Assembly: GCA_002007465.1 (NCBI GenBank)
Contig: LNAC01000108.1
Span: forward strand, 2,911,550-2,975,549
DNA length: 64,000 nt
Source: Ailurus styani
Lineage: Eukaryota > Chordata > Mammalia > Carnivora > Ailuridae
Direction: 5' to 3'
Shown here: piece after piece, positions 24,520 to 35,800 of the stretch
Numbering within the stretch: position 1 is the stretch's first letter
Layout of the letters: each line of letters starts with the position of its first letter
The notes under the pieces: generated by a model
Told to the model about the DNA's origin: nothing
The model's input: the letters and a program-made list of their open reading frames with translations, nothing else
Database searches by the model: none
Translations under genes and position numbers: made by a program

Positions 24520-26870
24520 AGGCACCAGATCACAGACAAGTTTTTATTACTTTGTCCTGCATATAGAACCCACCAAATATAAAAACATCTCCAGAATTAG
24601 TCAAAGGAACCACCCCTCACCACCAGCGCCTCCCTCCCCCCATGGGCTCAGGTGGGGGAGCTGGAGGGTTGCAGGCCACCTCCCTCTCTGCCCAGTGAAC
24701 AAGGTCCATATAAAAATAGATCTGTAGAGGGCTCCCAGAGAGCCATCAGCCCGCGTCCATGCAGGGCAGAGGTCTGGGACCCCTCAGGATTGTGGGACCT
24801 CACTCCTCCGTGGAGGGGAGGTCTACCCTGGACACCGAAGTCCTGCTAATGCAGCCAGGGGGCCCCTCTGCAGAACAGCCAGGGGATGGGGAGGGGAGCT
24901 GGGCCTTCAGAGCATGACTGATGAAGCTGGAGATGGGGCTGAGCCTCCCTCCACCCAAGATGGCTCACTGGTCCTCACGCCACGTCCGTTCCAAGCTTGG
25001 GGAGGGGGAGGGGCGAGCCTGGAGGGCAGCTGGCAAGGGACCGTACCCTCCAGCCCTGTCCAAGGTGGAAGCAGTAGCTCAAGCTCCCCCAGTACCCTCA
25101 AAGTCACTGACGGGGCAGGTGCCTAGCAGGTGGGGAGCCGAGCGAGGGCTCCAAGGAGATTAGAGCTGCTGCTGGCAGGGCGAGGCCAAAGGCACTGATG
25201 TGAGGCACTGTCCCCCACCGTGGGCGCTCCCCAAAATGCACTGCATCTTGCAGCCTCCAGACTCCTTCTCATGCTAGCCCCTCTGCTTGGGTGCCTCTTG
25301 TCCCCGGCCTCCATCTTGGCTTGTGCAAAACTCCACCCCCGCCCCAGGAGAGACACCCCGCCCCCACCTTCAAAGCCTTGTTCAACTTATGCATCAGCCC
25401 CTCAGCCAAGAAGCCTTTCCAGACACACAAATCACGGCAGTGTCCGCCTGGCCTCGGGTCTGCCGTGGGGCCCAGAGCACTTCTGGAAGGCGCCCCTGTT
25501 GTACTTCTCAGGGCCCGAGCTTGTCTGCCCACCCAGGCTGAGCCCTCCACGGGCCAGCTCGATGTCTCATTCATCCCTTCTCCCCCTTGGCTCTTCCTTC
25601 CCACCCATCCCACCCACCCACACACAGCCAAGCCCAGAGTAGGCAGACAGCAGGGGGAACCTGGACAAATGTGGCCCCTGGAATCCTATCCAGATCCAGC
25701 TGCCTTCCTGCCATCCTATGAAAGCCTTGGCTTCACGATCACCACCGCCTCCGGGAAGCCCTTCCGGATAAGGAACTCTGGAGTTAGCTCAGTGGGGCCT
25801 CTTCTGCCGAGCCGCACAGAAGCCAGAGGGAGAAGGTGCCCCCCCAGGAGGCTAAGTGGTGCCCAGGAGACAGTGCTTACGAGAGGCGGTCACCTCAGAG
25901 TGCCCCTGGGCTTCCTCGGGGAAGAGCGTTGGTGTCACAAGGTAGGACCAGGGACGCTCTCTCCAGAGCCAACCTCAGCCCCGGACTGGGAGTTGGGGGC
26001 ATGGGCTCCAAACCGCACAGTGCAGCTCAGAGCCTGTCGGAGAGAGAAGGTCCACCTCTGAGGATGTCTCACCATCCCCTGAGGTGGGACAGCAAAGCTC
26101 CCGGGTCCTCTGGGGAGAAAACCTCTCCCCTTGTGCTCTTCTCAGAGTCCAGGCCAGAGAATTTATAAAAGGAATGCAAAGGGGAGGCCTCGCTGGGCCT
26201 GAGGGGAGCACCAGAACGGCCTCGCCAGGACCCTCACCCTCACCCTGACCTCCCAGCCCAAGGGCAGGGGAGGCAGGAATCAGCTGCTGAGTCTGGGGCC
26301 CTTGGGGTCCAGCCCCGGAGCTCAGCACCACCTTCGCGGCCCGGGCCTCAGGACCAGTGTGCAGACCCGCGAGCCCTCGTGTGGGGAGTTGAGGACCTTG
26401 CCTCTCCAGGCCCTTCAGGACGGGCTGACAGGCAGCAGTGGTCCCTGCCAGGTCTCTCGGGAGCTTATTAGGGACCCACACTGCCAACTGGCCAATAGGT
26501 CTGGGGGAAGAAAGGGGCACCCACTGGGGCAGGCCCCAGGGCCCAGTGGGTGTGGAAGACAGAAAAACACCAACCAGGCAGTTTAAAGCTACGTCTTCCC
26601 TCTGTGTCCGGCCCACCGCCGTGTCTGGGACCCTGCACTTCCTCCTGCTGTTATCTCAGGGGTCCTCCCCAGGGACTGAAACCCTCTGGCCTGGGGGGCT
26701 GCGTCAGCCCAGGGGTTCAGACTGGGGAAAATGGGAGGAGCAGGCCGTGAGATGAGGGGAACTGTGGCCCCAAACCAGCTCCGGGCCCCCCAAGCGCAGG
26801 GAGAGGCGCTCACTCACACCCCGACGGGGCGCGGGTGCCAGGTCCCTGCGAGGGCCGGGGTCCTGGCCGC
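24520..26870 (-). other. EPHA10: EPHA10 3' UTR (probable extent)
   Basis: From the stop codon to the first good minus-strand AATAAA. The length (about 2.3 kb) rests only on that signal. Sequence at about 25,230-25,450 resembles an L2 3' end. Confidence 0.5.
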
Positions 26871-29800
26871 TCACACCTGCACCCCTTGGCCGTGCAGCTG
26901 GAGCACGCGTGCCCGGAGGGCGCCGATCCCGCTCAGGAGGGCCTCTCGATGTTCCGCCGACGAGATGCCCAGGCTCACCAGGTCCCTGAAAGAAGCGCTG
27001 GTCAGACGCAGCGGGCTCCAACCCTCTTCTGCTCTCCCTCCCTCCGTCAGGACAGGGAAGGGCCCAGAACTGGGAGAGGCCCCCCAGGCGGGTTCCTCTG
27101 ACTCACTGGGGGGTCATGGCAGCCACGGCCTCCAGGCTCCCATAGCCGCCAGCAGTGAAGCTGTCCTTGTAGCGGCCCAGGTCCAGGGCCTCCAGCCACG
27201 CGCCCACGGAGCCGAAGGACGGGAAGGTGGAGAAGGCACGGTCCGCCAGGGGGGTGGGGGGCCTGGGGGGCAGAGGAGCTGTGGTCAGTCGACAGCAGGG
27301 TTCGGGTGCCCAGACCTGGTCACCCTCCCGACGAGAGGCCAGCTGAGAAAGGACGGGAGAAGGGGAGGGAGACCCGGCCCCACCGAGTGCGAGGCTTCAT
27401 CAGAACAGGTATGGGATTCGAGATAGGCAGGCGGGTAGGCAGAGAAGGGGTTCGCCTGAGCCAGCTGAAGGTACTGGGAGTGAGTTTGTGGGACTGTCTG
27501 CGCGGCAAGACGTACCTAGGACGATTTGGGTGGTGACCCATGTTATATTTGGGACAACTGATGCTCATTTCACTTATTTTATTTATTGCAACTACAAACC
27601 CGTTAGAACTATTTCCACATGTATTCACCCAGTCGGTAGTCATTGTACTGGGACGTGTGAGGCAAAACCCAGGACAAGTAGAGTGACTGAGATGGAGGAC
27701 AATGTCCATGTGCCTGAGGCAGGCAGAGTATCAGATCTATCTAGGGCAACTGGGTGAGCAGTCCTACCTGGACAGGTGGGATGGACACGTAGGGGTCGGA
27801 CAGGTGGGGTGGGCAGGTGGGGGGACACATGTGGGGGGACAGGTAGGAGTGGGACATGTAGAGGTGGGACAGGTGGGGAAGACAGGTGGGGTGGGACAGG
27901 TAGGGTGTGACAGGTGGGGGAATACGCAGGGTGTGACAGGNNNNNNNNNNNNNNNNNNNNNNNNNNNNNNNNNNNNNNNNNNNNNNNNNNNNNNNNNNNN
28001 NNNNNNNNNNNNNNNNNNNNNNNNNNNNNNNNNNNNNNNNNNNNNNNNNNNNNNNNNNNNNNNNNNNNNNNNNNNNNNNNNNNNNNNNNNNNNNNNNNNN
28101 NNNNNNNNNNNNNNNNNNNNNNNNNNNNNNNNNNNNNNNNNNNNNNNNNNNNNNNNNNNNNNNNATGGTCCGGCCACGTGGGGAGGCCACTCACGGCAAG
28201 GTGAGAGGTCGGCTGTGTTGGTGGCTGGGATGGGTGGGAGCGTACCCGGGACAAAGGAGGCATCAGCTGTACCTGGGAGAGGTGGTTGTGGCACACTCTG
28301 GGGGCTCTGGGTCCTGCACCATCTTGCTCAGGACGCTGTGGATCTGGGAGAACCGGGGCCGCTCGCTTGGGTCCTTCTGCCAGCAGTCAAGCATCAGGCG
28401 GTGCAGGGGGGAGGGGCAGTTCCTGGGGGGTGGCAGCCGGAAGCCGTCCTCCACTGCCTTGATCACCTGGGCGGTGGAAGTGAGGGGCAGACAGGAAGCT
28501 TTAAGTCCCTCCCACACGTGCACATGTCATCCCATCCCAAGGAGGATGTGACCAGGCAGGACCAGGAGCAAGTAGACAGTAAAGAAGGGCCTAGGGCTAA
28601 GAGGTCAAGGGCCAAGGGGCAGAGGTCAGGGAGCTGGGGCCTGAGGTCACTCACGTCTTGGCCAGACATGTCCCAGTAGGGCCGCTCCCCAAAGGCCATC
28701 ACCTCCCACATGACGACACCGAAGCTCCACACATCACTGGCTGAGCTGAAGTGTCCAAACTGAAGGGTCTCTGGGGCGGCCCACAGGGCTGGGCTCCGGC
28801 CGCTCTGTGGACCGGCAAGCAGGTCGGGGCGGGGAGGGACTGGCCCAAGTACACCCCGGGCTCCCCCCGCCACAGAGCCCCAGGTCCAGTCCCACCTGCC
28901 ATCCCCCCAGCTGCCCCTCTCGGGAAGGCACATAATGGTGCCCACACCAGCATTTATTTGGGGCCACGTGCGGGAGGGGCAGGGCCGCAGGGAGGGAGGC
29001 CCTGACAGGGCAGGCTGAGGGTGGAAGTGAGTGATGGGGACCCTGGTGCAGTCTGAAGTGCAGGTTTGCCTGGGAGAAGGGAATCCTCACCATGGTGGTG
29101 TAGACGGCCTCTGCTCGGTCCCGGGGCCCCCGCCCAAAGCCAGAGATCTTGCAGATAAGGCCGCTGCTGACCAGCACACGGCGGGCCGCCAGGCCCCGGT
29201 GAACGTAGCCCATTTCCGACAGATACTTCATGGCTGACGCCAGCCCAGGCAACAGCCCCAACAGCTGCCCGGCTGCCAGCTGGCCTTCATGTCGCTGTGG
29301 GAGGAACATTCAGTTCCGGGGGCTGTGGGACCCCAGGGAAGTCACCTGGCCCTCTCAGGGTTTGCCCTGGGACCCACCAGGAAGGCCTAGCCAGTGGGCC
29401 CCTTCTTAGGGAATGATGCCAAGTGCAAGTCCCACCAAAGAGAAAAGTGAGGAATGAAGACTAACAAGGTCAGCGGTACCCCCCGGGACCCAGGCCACTC
29501 ACCCGCAGGAAGCCATCCAGGGCCCCATGGCTCATGTACTCAGTGACAATCATCAAGGTGCTTCCTGTGCCAGGCACGGGGACACACGCGCTAAGTTGCC
29601 TGCTCCCCTCCGCGTGCACACAGGCTCCCCCCGCCCGGGCCCCAGCCTGGGCCAGGACGGCCAGAAACAAGTTTCCCCAGCTGGGCCACCCTCCTGCATG
29701 ACCCAGGACCCTCTATGCCAAAGAACAAAAGAGGCGGCAAGGGGAGGAGGACAAAGGCCAAGGTCTAGGAGCTGCAGTAAGTTTGCTAAGACAGGTCACC

Positions 29801-32800
29801 CAAGGTCCAAGCAATCCACCCCCGACCGTGTCACCACAGCTCAGAAAAGTCATTCATGGTCATAAGGGCCTCCCTGAGTCAGTGAAAGAAAAGCTGAGGC
29901 CTTCTCTCCAGACTGGGCAGCTTAGGGCCTCCCTCCCTCCTGGAGGAAGGGCCTGGGAGCATAGAAGCACCCCACCTCCCCCGGTTTCCACCCCTGTACT
30001 GACGGAGCACACGGCCCTACCTCGGGTGACGACCCCCTCCAGCCTCACGACATGGCTGTGGTCGAACTGGCCCACAGTGAGGGCCTCGGCCAGGAAGCTG
30101 AGCCTCTGGGAGTCAGAGCAGCCGTCCCGCAGCGTGTGCACGGCCACGGGGAGCTCCTGGCGGCCTGGGAGCTGCAGGCAGCCGAAGGACAGCTCCCCGA
30201 ACCGCCCTGCGAGGAGAGGGCACCTCAGACAGTCCCCAGGAGGTCACCCCCTGGCCAACCCAGGCTCAGCGAGCCGCGGAGAAAGCAGCTTCTGGATCAC
30301 AGGCCGTTCCTGGCCTGGGGCTCGGGGCTCCCGAGTTCAAATCATGGAAAACCGAGAACCAGCCATGTGACATGTGACATGGGCTTCGCAGTCCCATTTC
30401 ACGGACAAGGAACGAGGTTCCGAGCAGGAGAGCCACATGCCCTTGGTCACACGGTTGGTTAGCGGTACAGCCGGGACTCGAACTCAGGTGTGTCTGGTCC
30501 CCAAGTGCGAATGCCCCTCAGTACGAGGGCCCAGGACTACAGAGGCCAGTGGGGAAAGGGCTGGAGCCGACAGGTCTCGGGGAGCATGGGGATGGGGAGA
30601 GGGTAGGAAGGCAGGGTCACAGAGCCCTCTGCCATCCCCCCTCCCTGGAACCTGGTGGGTGGAGGTCCCGTCTGGGCTGGAGCCGGGGCCTCCTGGGCAG
30701 GCCGGGACTTCCAGAAATGGGGGAAGGCCTGGGGGACAGAGGTGGGGTAGGGGAAGAGGGGGCTCTTGGGATGGATGAGGCTTCCTGGGGGCCCAGCTTG
30801 CCTGCTCCGAGGCTCCTCTCCAGTGTGACCGTTTTTGCATCCAGCTCCTTGGCGAACAGATGAACAGCTCGAAGCGGGTCCCCACAGCTCTGGGGGTCGA
30901 GGAACGTGCGGCGCGTTGGGACTTTGACTGGAGTGCAGAGAGACAGAGATGGGCTGGAGGAAGGGGTTCCATGGCCCAGGTGTGTGGGGGAGGAGGGGGC
31001 AGGGTTATGAAGGGCAGCAAGGAAGAGGGCGAAGCAGGGGCCAGGTGACAACTCACAGTGGAAATACAGCTCCTCCTCATCGTGGGCGTCCTGACCTCCT
31101 TTGCCATAGGGGCAGGGCCTGGGGAGGCGCAGAGGCATTCTTGGAGCCAGGCAGCCCCAGCCCTTCCCTTCTCACCACGCCCAGGGTGGCCGCTCCTTAG
31201 CCCTTCGAAACCAGGAAGATCTGAGCCCTGGGGAGGGACCTTCCCATCCTGCTTTGAGAGCTGCTCCCCACAGCCAACCCAGAACCCTAGCCCCAGACGG
31301 AACCCCTCATCCTAATCCACATTCCTAATTATTTTCACTCGGAGATGCAATGCACATTTTTGCAACTCCAGAGGCACCCAAGTCCATACCCCTGACTTTG
31401 AACCCAAGCTGCCCGCCTGCCTCCAGGTGAGCAAATCAGCTGGCCTGTGCAGTCAGGGGCAGCCGTGGGCTAGCCAGGAAAACAAGCACTGAGCATCCGT
31501 TGGAAGCCGGCTCACAGGTCTGAGCCAAGGAGAAGGGGGCCCACAGCAGATGGGCAGGACCCATCGCAGACCGACAGGAATGGCTTCCTGAGGCAGAGGT
31601 GGCTGAGGACCAAAGGACTGTGTCACCATCAACAGAGCCCCCACTGGCATTAGGGGCCCCTGAGGCAGGGCTTTGCTGGCCCAGAGGAGAGCCCCCAGGG
31701 TTGTGGAGCAGGTGAGTGCCTCGACTCAAGCTGAATTAAGAGACGCTGCTGGTGGGCGCATGGGTGGCTCAGTGGGTTAAAGCCTCTGCCTTCGGCTCAG
31801 GTCATGATCTCAGGGTCCTGGTATCGAGCCCCGCAACGGGCTCTCTGCTCAGCAGGGAGCCTGCTTCTCCCTCTCTCTCTGCCTGCCTCTCTGCCTACTT
31901 GTGATCTCTCTCTCTGTGTCAAATACATAAATAAAATCTTAAAAACAAAAACAAAAAAAGATGCTGCTGGGCTGCCCCCATGGGAGCTGGCGGTGATGCG
32001 GGCTGCAGGGAGAGCACTAACCTGGAGAAAAGCAAGGGGACTCAAGTGACATTTAGGTGATGGGACGGCCAGAAGGCAGAAAGGAGGAGGGAGAAGGTAG
32101 GAATGACTCCTGGTATTCTGGATTGCCCAACCGTGGACGGGGAGAGGAGAGGCTCAGACGGAGCCCACGGGATGAGCAGGAAGGGGTGCAGAGTAGGGAG
32201 TCAGAAATGAGGGGGTGGGTGGAGGAGAGGTCTGTTCTGGGGATACGAGTGCAGAAGCTGGGAGCACTGTCCAGGCAGAGGACAGAGCCTGGGAAGTGGG
32301 ACCGTGGACAAGTGTGAGGGCCCCGACATTTAGAGACTGGGTAGAAGAGAAAGACGCCATGGAGGAGATCACGAAAGAACCGCCAGACAAGTCAAAGGGA
32401 AACAGAAGGGAAATCAGGGGCGGCCACGGCACAGGAAGGAAGGAAAGGAAAAGTGGCGCGGAGGAGAGTGATGGCGTGGAGGCTCAGCAGAGGGGGCAGG
32501 TAGGGAAACGTTCCCATAAGGGAAAGGCGGCTGAAGGGGTCACGATGGTGGTTAGCAGCACGGGCTCTGGAACCTCACGCAGGAACTGGCTGCCAAGCTC
32601 CTGCACTTGGTAGTGCTGGGACTGGGTGGGCTCGGATTTCTTTTTAATAAAATCGGGATAAAGACAGCCCTGCCCAATACAGCAGGGTTGCACAGAGCTT
32701 ACGAAGCACTCACTAAATGTCAGCTCTTAAGTGGGGCAGAGGGGGACGTTACAAATAGTAGGGCTCCTGAGCTGGTGAGAAGGGGCGGGGTGCAGAACAC

Positions 32801-35800
32801 AGCAGGAAGGACTGGGAGGAAGGGACCTACTCTAGAGCAGAGGGAGGGAGAGGATGGGTGCAGAGACAGGCAGGTGCGCCGACTTCGGGATGGGGGCGGG
32901 GGCAACGATGCATGAAGGAGCAGGTGCAGCAGATGTGGCCGAGGGGACAAGCTGTAAGGCCGGGACACCTGTGGGGTGTAAGTGGAAGAGTCAGCCGGAC
33001 AGAGTTTTTGGGGTGATGGCCAGCTCCAAGGCAGGACACAGGAGAGGGAGGCAGAGGTGGAAAAGAACAGAAGGTCGCTGGGACTGAGCAAGTCAAAGAA
33101 CCGAGAAGCCAAGGAGGGGGACAAGTTATCCAAGGGCCACTGAAGTCACCCAGCGTGGTGACAGGGCTTCCCATGAATGAGGGGAACATCAGGGAAAGGG
33201 TGGGTGGAGAGGAAGGGGGCAAGGCCGAGTGGATGGAGGAGGGGTGGAGAAACCGAGAAGTTTCCACTGGACAGCACCCTCTGGTAGGAAGTGGGATGAG
33301 CCAGGGTGGGGTGGGAGGGAAAGTGGAGGGGAGGAGACCCCGCAGAGGGCAAGTACGTCCGGGACTCAGAGAGAGGTCAGCCTGTGCGGCTGGCTGGACA
33401 TGCCCCTCAGCACCTGATCGGCAGATTCTCCCCGCTTCCGAGCCGTTGGATCTTGAGCAAGTTTTGAGACCAACTCCCGGCTTACTCGACCTGCCCTCGC
33501 GCATCTGCTCCGAGGTGATCCTGGGCAGCTACCCCTGTCCTGCGCAGCCCCTCCCCAGAGGGGTGCTCCTTACACCCCTCTCTCCCAGTTCCTCCTCCCA
33601 CGTCCCCAGCCCTTAAGCTCCCAGCCAGGACAAGAGGCTCTCAGCTCCTGTCCATTCCTATTTTCCCAGCGGGTCCAACGTGGGTATCTAAGCACCGGAA
33701 AGGAGCTCACGACCCCTGTCCCGCCTCCCTGACTGTTCTGGCCCAGGCAGAGGGGCTCCCAGACCCCCAGGGCAAGGCTCTCCCCTCCTCAGTCGCTTTC
33801 AGTGCTCCATTCAAGGCCAAGCAAACAGTGCCGCGTGAACGCTCGCTGTCCCTCCAGCCCACAGGCAGTTCCAGGATGCTGAGATGTGCTGGGCATGGGG
33901 CTCCCCGAGCAGCCACTGGTCTCCTCTGCTCTCCCCGCGCCCCCCCACCCCAGCCCAGCCCATCACATGCAGACTTCCCACCCCTCAAGTCTGCTGACCT
34001 CAGCCCCAGCCTGGTACCTCTGCGTGCAGCAGAGTGTGGCCCTGGGGAGAAGGCAGAAACACATGCTATGAGGTTTCCGCCGCGTGCAAAACGACTGGAA
34101 TCTTCTCTGAACCAAACTCAAGCTCACATCCTCCCCCCTCCTCCCATCCCCTTTCTCTGCCCACTCTCTAGCAAGCTTCCTCCTGCTGGGGCTGGGGGTG
34201 GGGGGTTCTGGTGTATGAGTTCTCCTCCCTGTCCTCCCCCCTCCCACACACAATTTCTGCCTTTCTTCCCTTTGCCTGTGTTCAAGGGCCTCAAGATCCC
34301 TTGCGGGCCGGGGCTGGGGGGCCTCTGAGCGCCTCAGGAGAATCCTAATCACACTGGAGCAGCCGGAGCTTGATTCCATCCTCAGTGATGCCTTCTGACA
34401 TTTAATGAGTTAAGGAGCTAAATCCCCTTCATCCCAGAGCGGCTGAGCCAGCTGCAGGCCGGCTGCGGCTGCCGCAGCAGCAAGAAGGGGGGGAGGGGAC
34501 GGGACGGCTCCAGCCCGGCCTGGGTCTACACAGCAAGATGCCTGCGTGCGCAGGTCTGCACGTGTGCAAACGCAGGTACAGCTGGAGGGGCCGTGAGCAC
34601 ACGTGAGCGTGCCGGGGACCCGACCCACTGGGAGTCAGCCAGGCTGGGACCAGGCACCTACCTCCTCCACATGGCCAGCACGCTCATCACCGAACCCAGG
34701 ACGAGGAGGGCTGAGACGGTCACCACGGTGACGACCACCGCAGGGTTGTGGTCCCTGGACCCTGAGGCAGCTGGGGGTAAAGCATGAGGTTGAGGCAGGC
34801 AGAGGGCCAGGCTCCTGGGGCAGCCCCAGGGCCGACTCCCGTGCCCACAGCGGCGCCGGACCTCTCCCCACAGTCTACGAGAGAGGACCCGGGGTCCAGA
34901 CGGGCACGCCTGGGCCTCCCTTTGTGCCTTCCGGATGGGCACTGACTTAACGGAGCTCTGCAGGGGGAACGGCCTCTCACCTGAGCCCCCCAGCCCCATC
35001 CGGACTGGCCGGCGGCCTCCCAGGAGGGTAACCCTGAATGCACGCTTACTCCATTCAAGATACTGTGCCACATGCCTCAACGAAACGACGCTGTCTCGCT
35101 GTCACAACCAGCCGGTAAGGGGGTGTCGTCTCCATGTCATAGCCAAGGAGACCGACACTGAGAAAAGTTGTGCAATTTGCCGAGGGTCCCACAGCTAATA
35201 CATGGTGAACCTAAGACTTGAACTTGATTCCAAAAACACCTACTGTGAACTCCTTCCCCAAGAGAGGGATCGAGAGGACCCCAGACTCCCAACCCCGTCT
35301 ATCCATCCCTCCATCCAACACGTACGAGGGGGCGCCAGCCCTCAGGAGACAGTGATGAATGAGCCAGAATCCCTGCCCCAGAGGAGTGTACAGACCAGGG
35401 GGCAGATACAGAAACAGAATCCCGAGCTGCAGAATGAAAACAGAAGCAGAGAGCTGAGCGGAGACACGCTCCCTTCCTCCCAAGAGGAAGGCTTCTCGGA
35501 AGAGGTTCGCCATCTGCCCCGGGCCTGGGAGCCCCGTGAGGTTTTGGTGGTGCTCATCTGCCCCGGGCCTGGGAGCCCCGCGAGGTTTTGGTGGTGTTGG
35601 GGGGCACACAAGCTGGGTCAGGAAAATGGCAAGCCATCCCGAGGGGCTGGGGAAACAGAGCGCGTGGGGGCGGAGAGGGGCCAGATGTGAAGCTGGACGG
35701 AGGTAGGAGAGAGGGAACAGGGGTGGGGGGGAGGGGCCGCACCTGAAAGACCTGGGGGGCCAGGCCAAGGAGCGGGGACTTCATCCTGAGGGAACAATGG

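Larger units (their letters stand above)
20256..24520. other. CDCA8-EPHA10 intergenic region
   Basis: Lies between two convergent genes. Contains a MIR piece (about 22535-22590) and an MLT1-like LTR remnant (about 23525-23816). Several medium-length open frames (for example 22548-23141 and 23074-23817) have no recognisable protein content and no splice or start context, so I do not call genes here. Confidence 0.6.
31119..34661 (-). other. EPHA10: EPHA10 intron 8 contents
   Basis: Contains a plus CAN-SINE (31753-31958) and a MIR (about 32548-32728). The purine-rich block at about 32,040-33,150 looks like old unassigned interspersed repeat. I see nothing in 33,160-34,660. Confidence 0.5.

Noticed and set aside
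25291..26061. 256-codon plus-strand open frame opposite the EPHA10 3' UTR
   Set aside because: Low-complexity Pro/Ser/Gly/Arg content, no recognisable domain, no splice logic; several frames are open at once, as expected for GC-rich sequence.
27741..27940. CRISPR-like array
   Set aside because: Units are short, degenerate and without unique spacers: a minisatellite in a mammalian intron.
30600..30801. Read-through of EPHA10 exon 10 into the intron
   Set aside because: The extended frame loses all kinase similarity, while joining at the GC donor gives an exact glycine loop.
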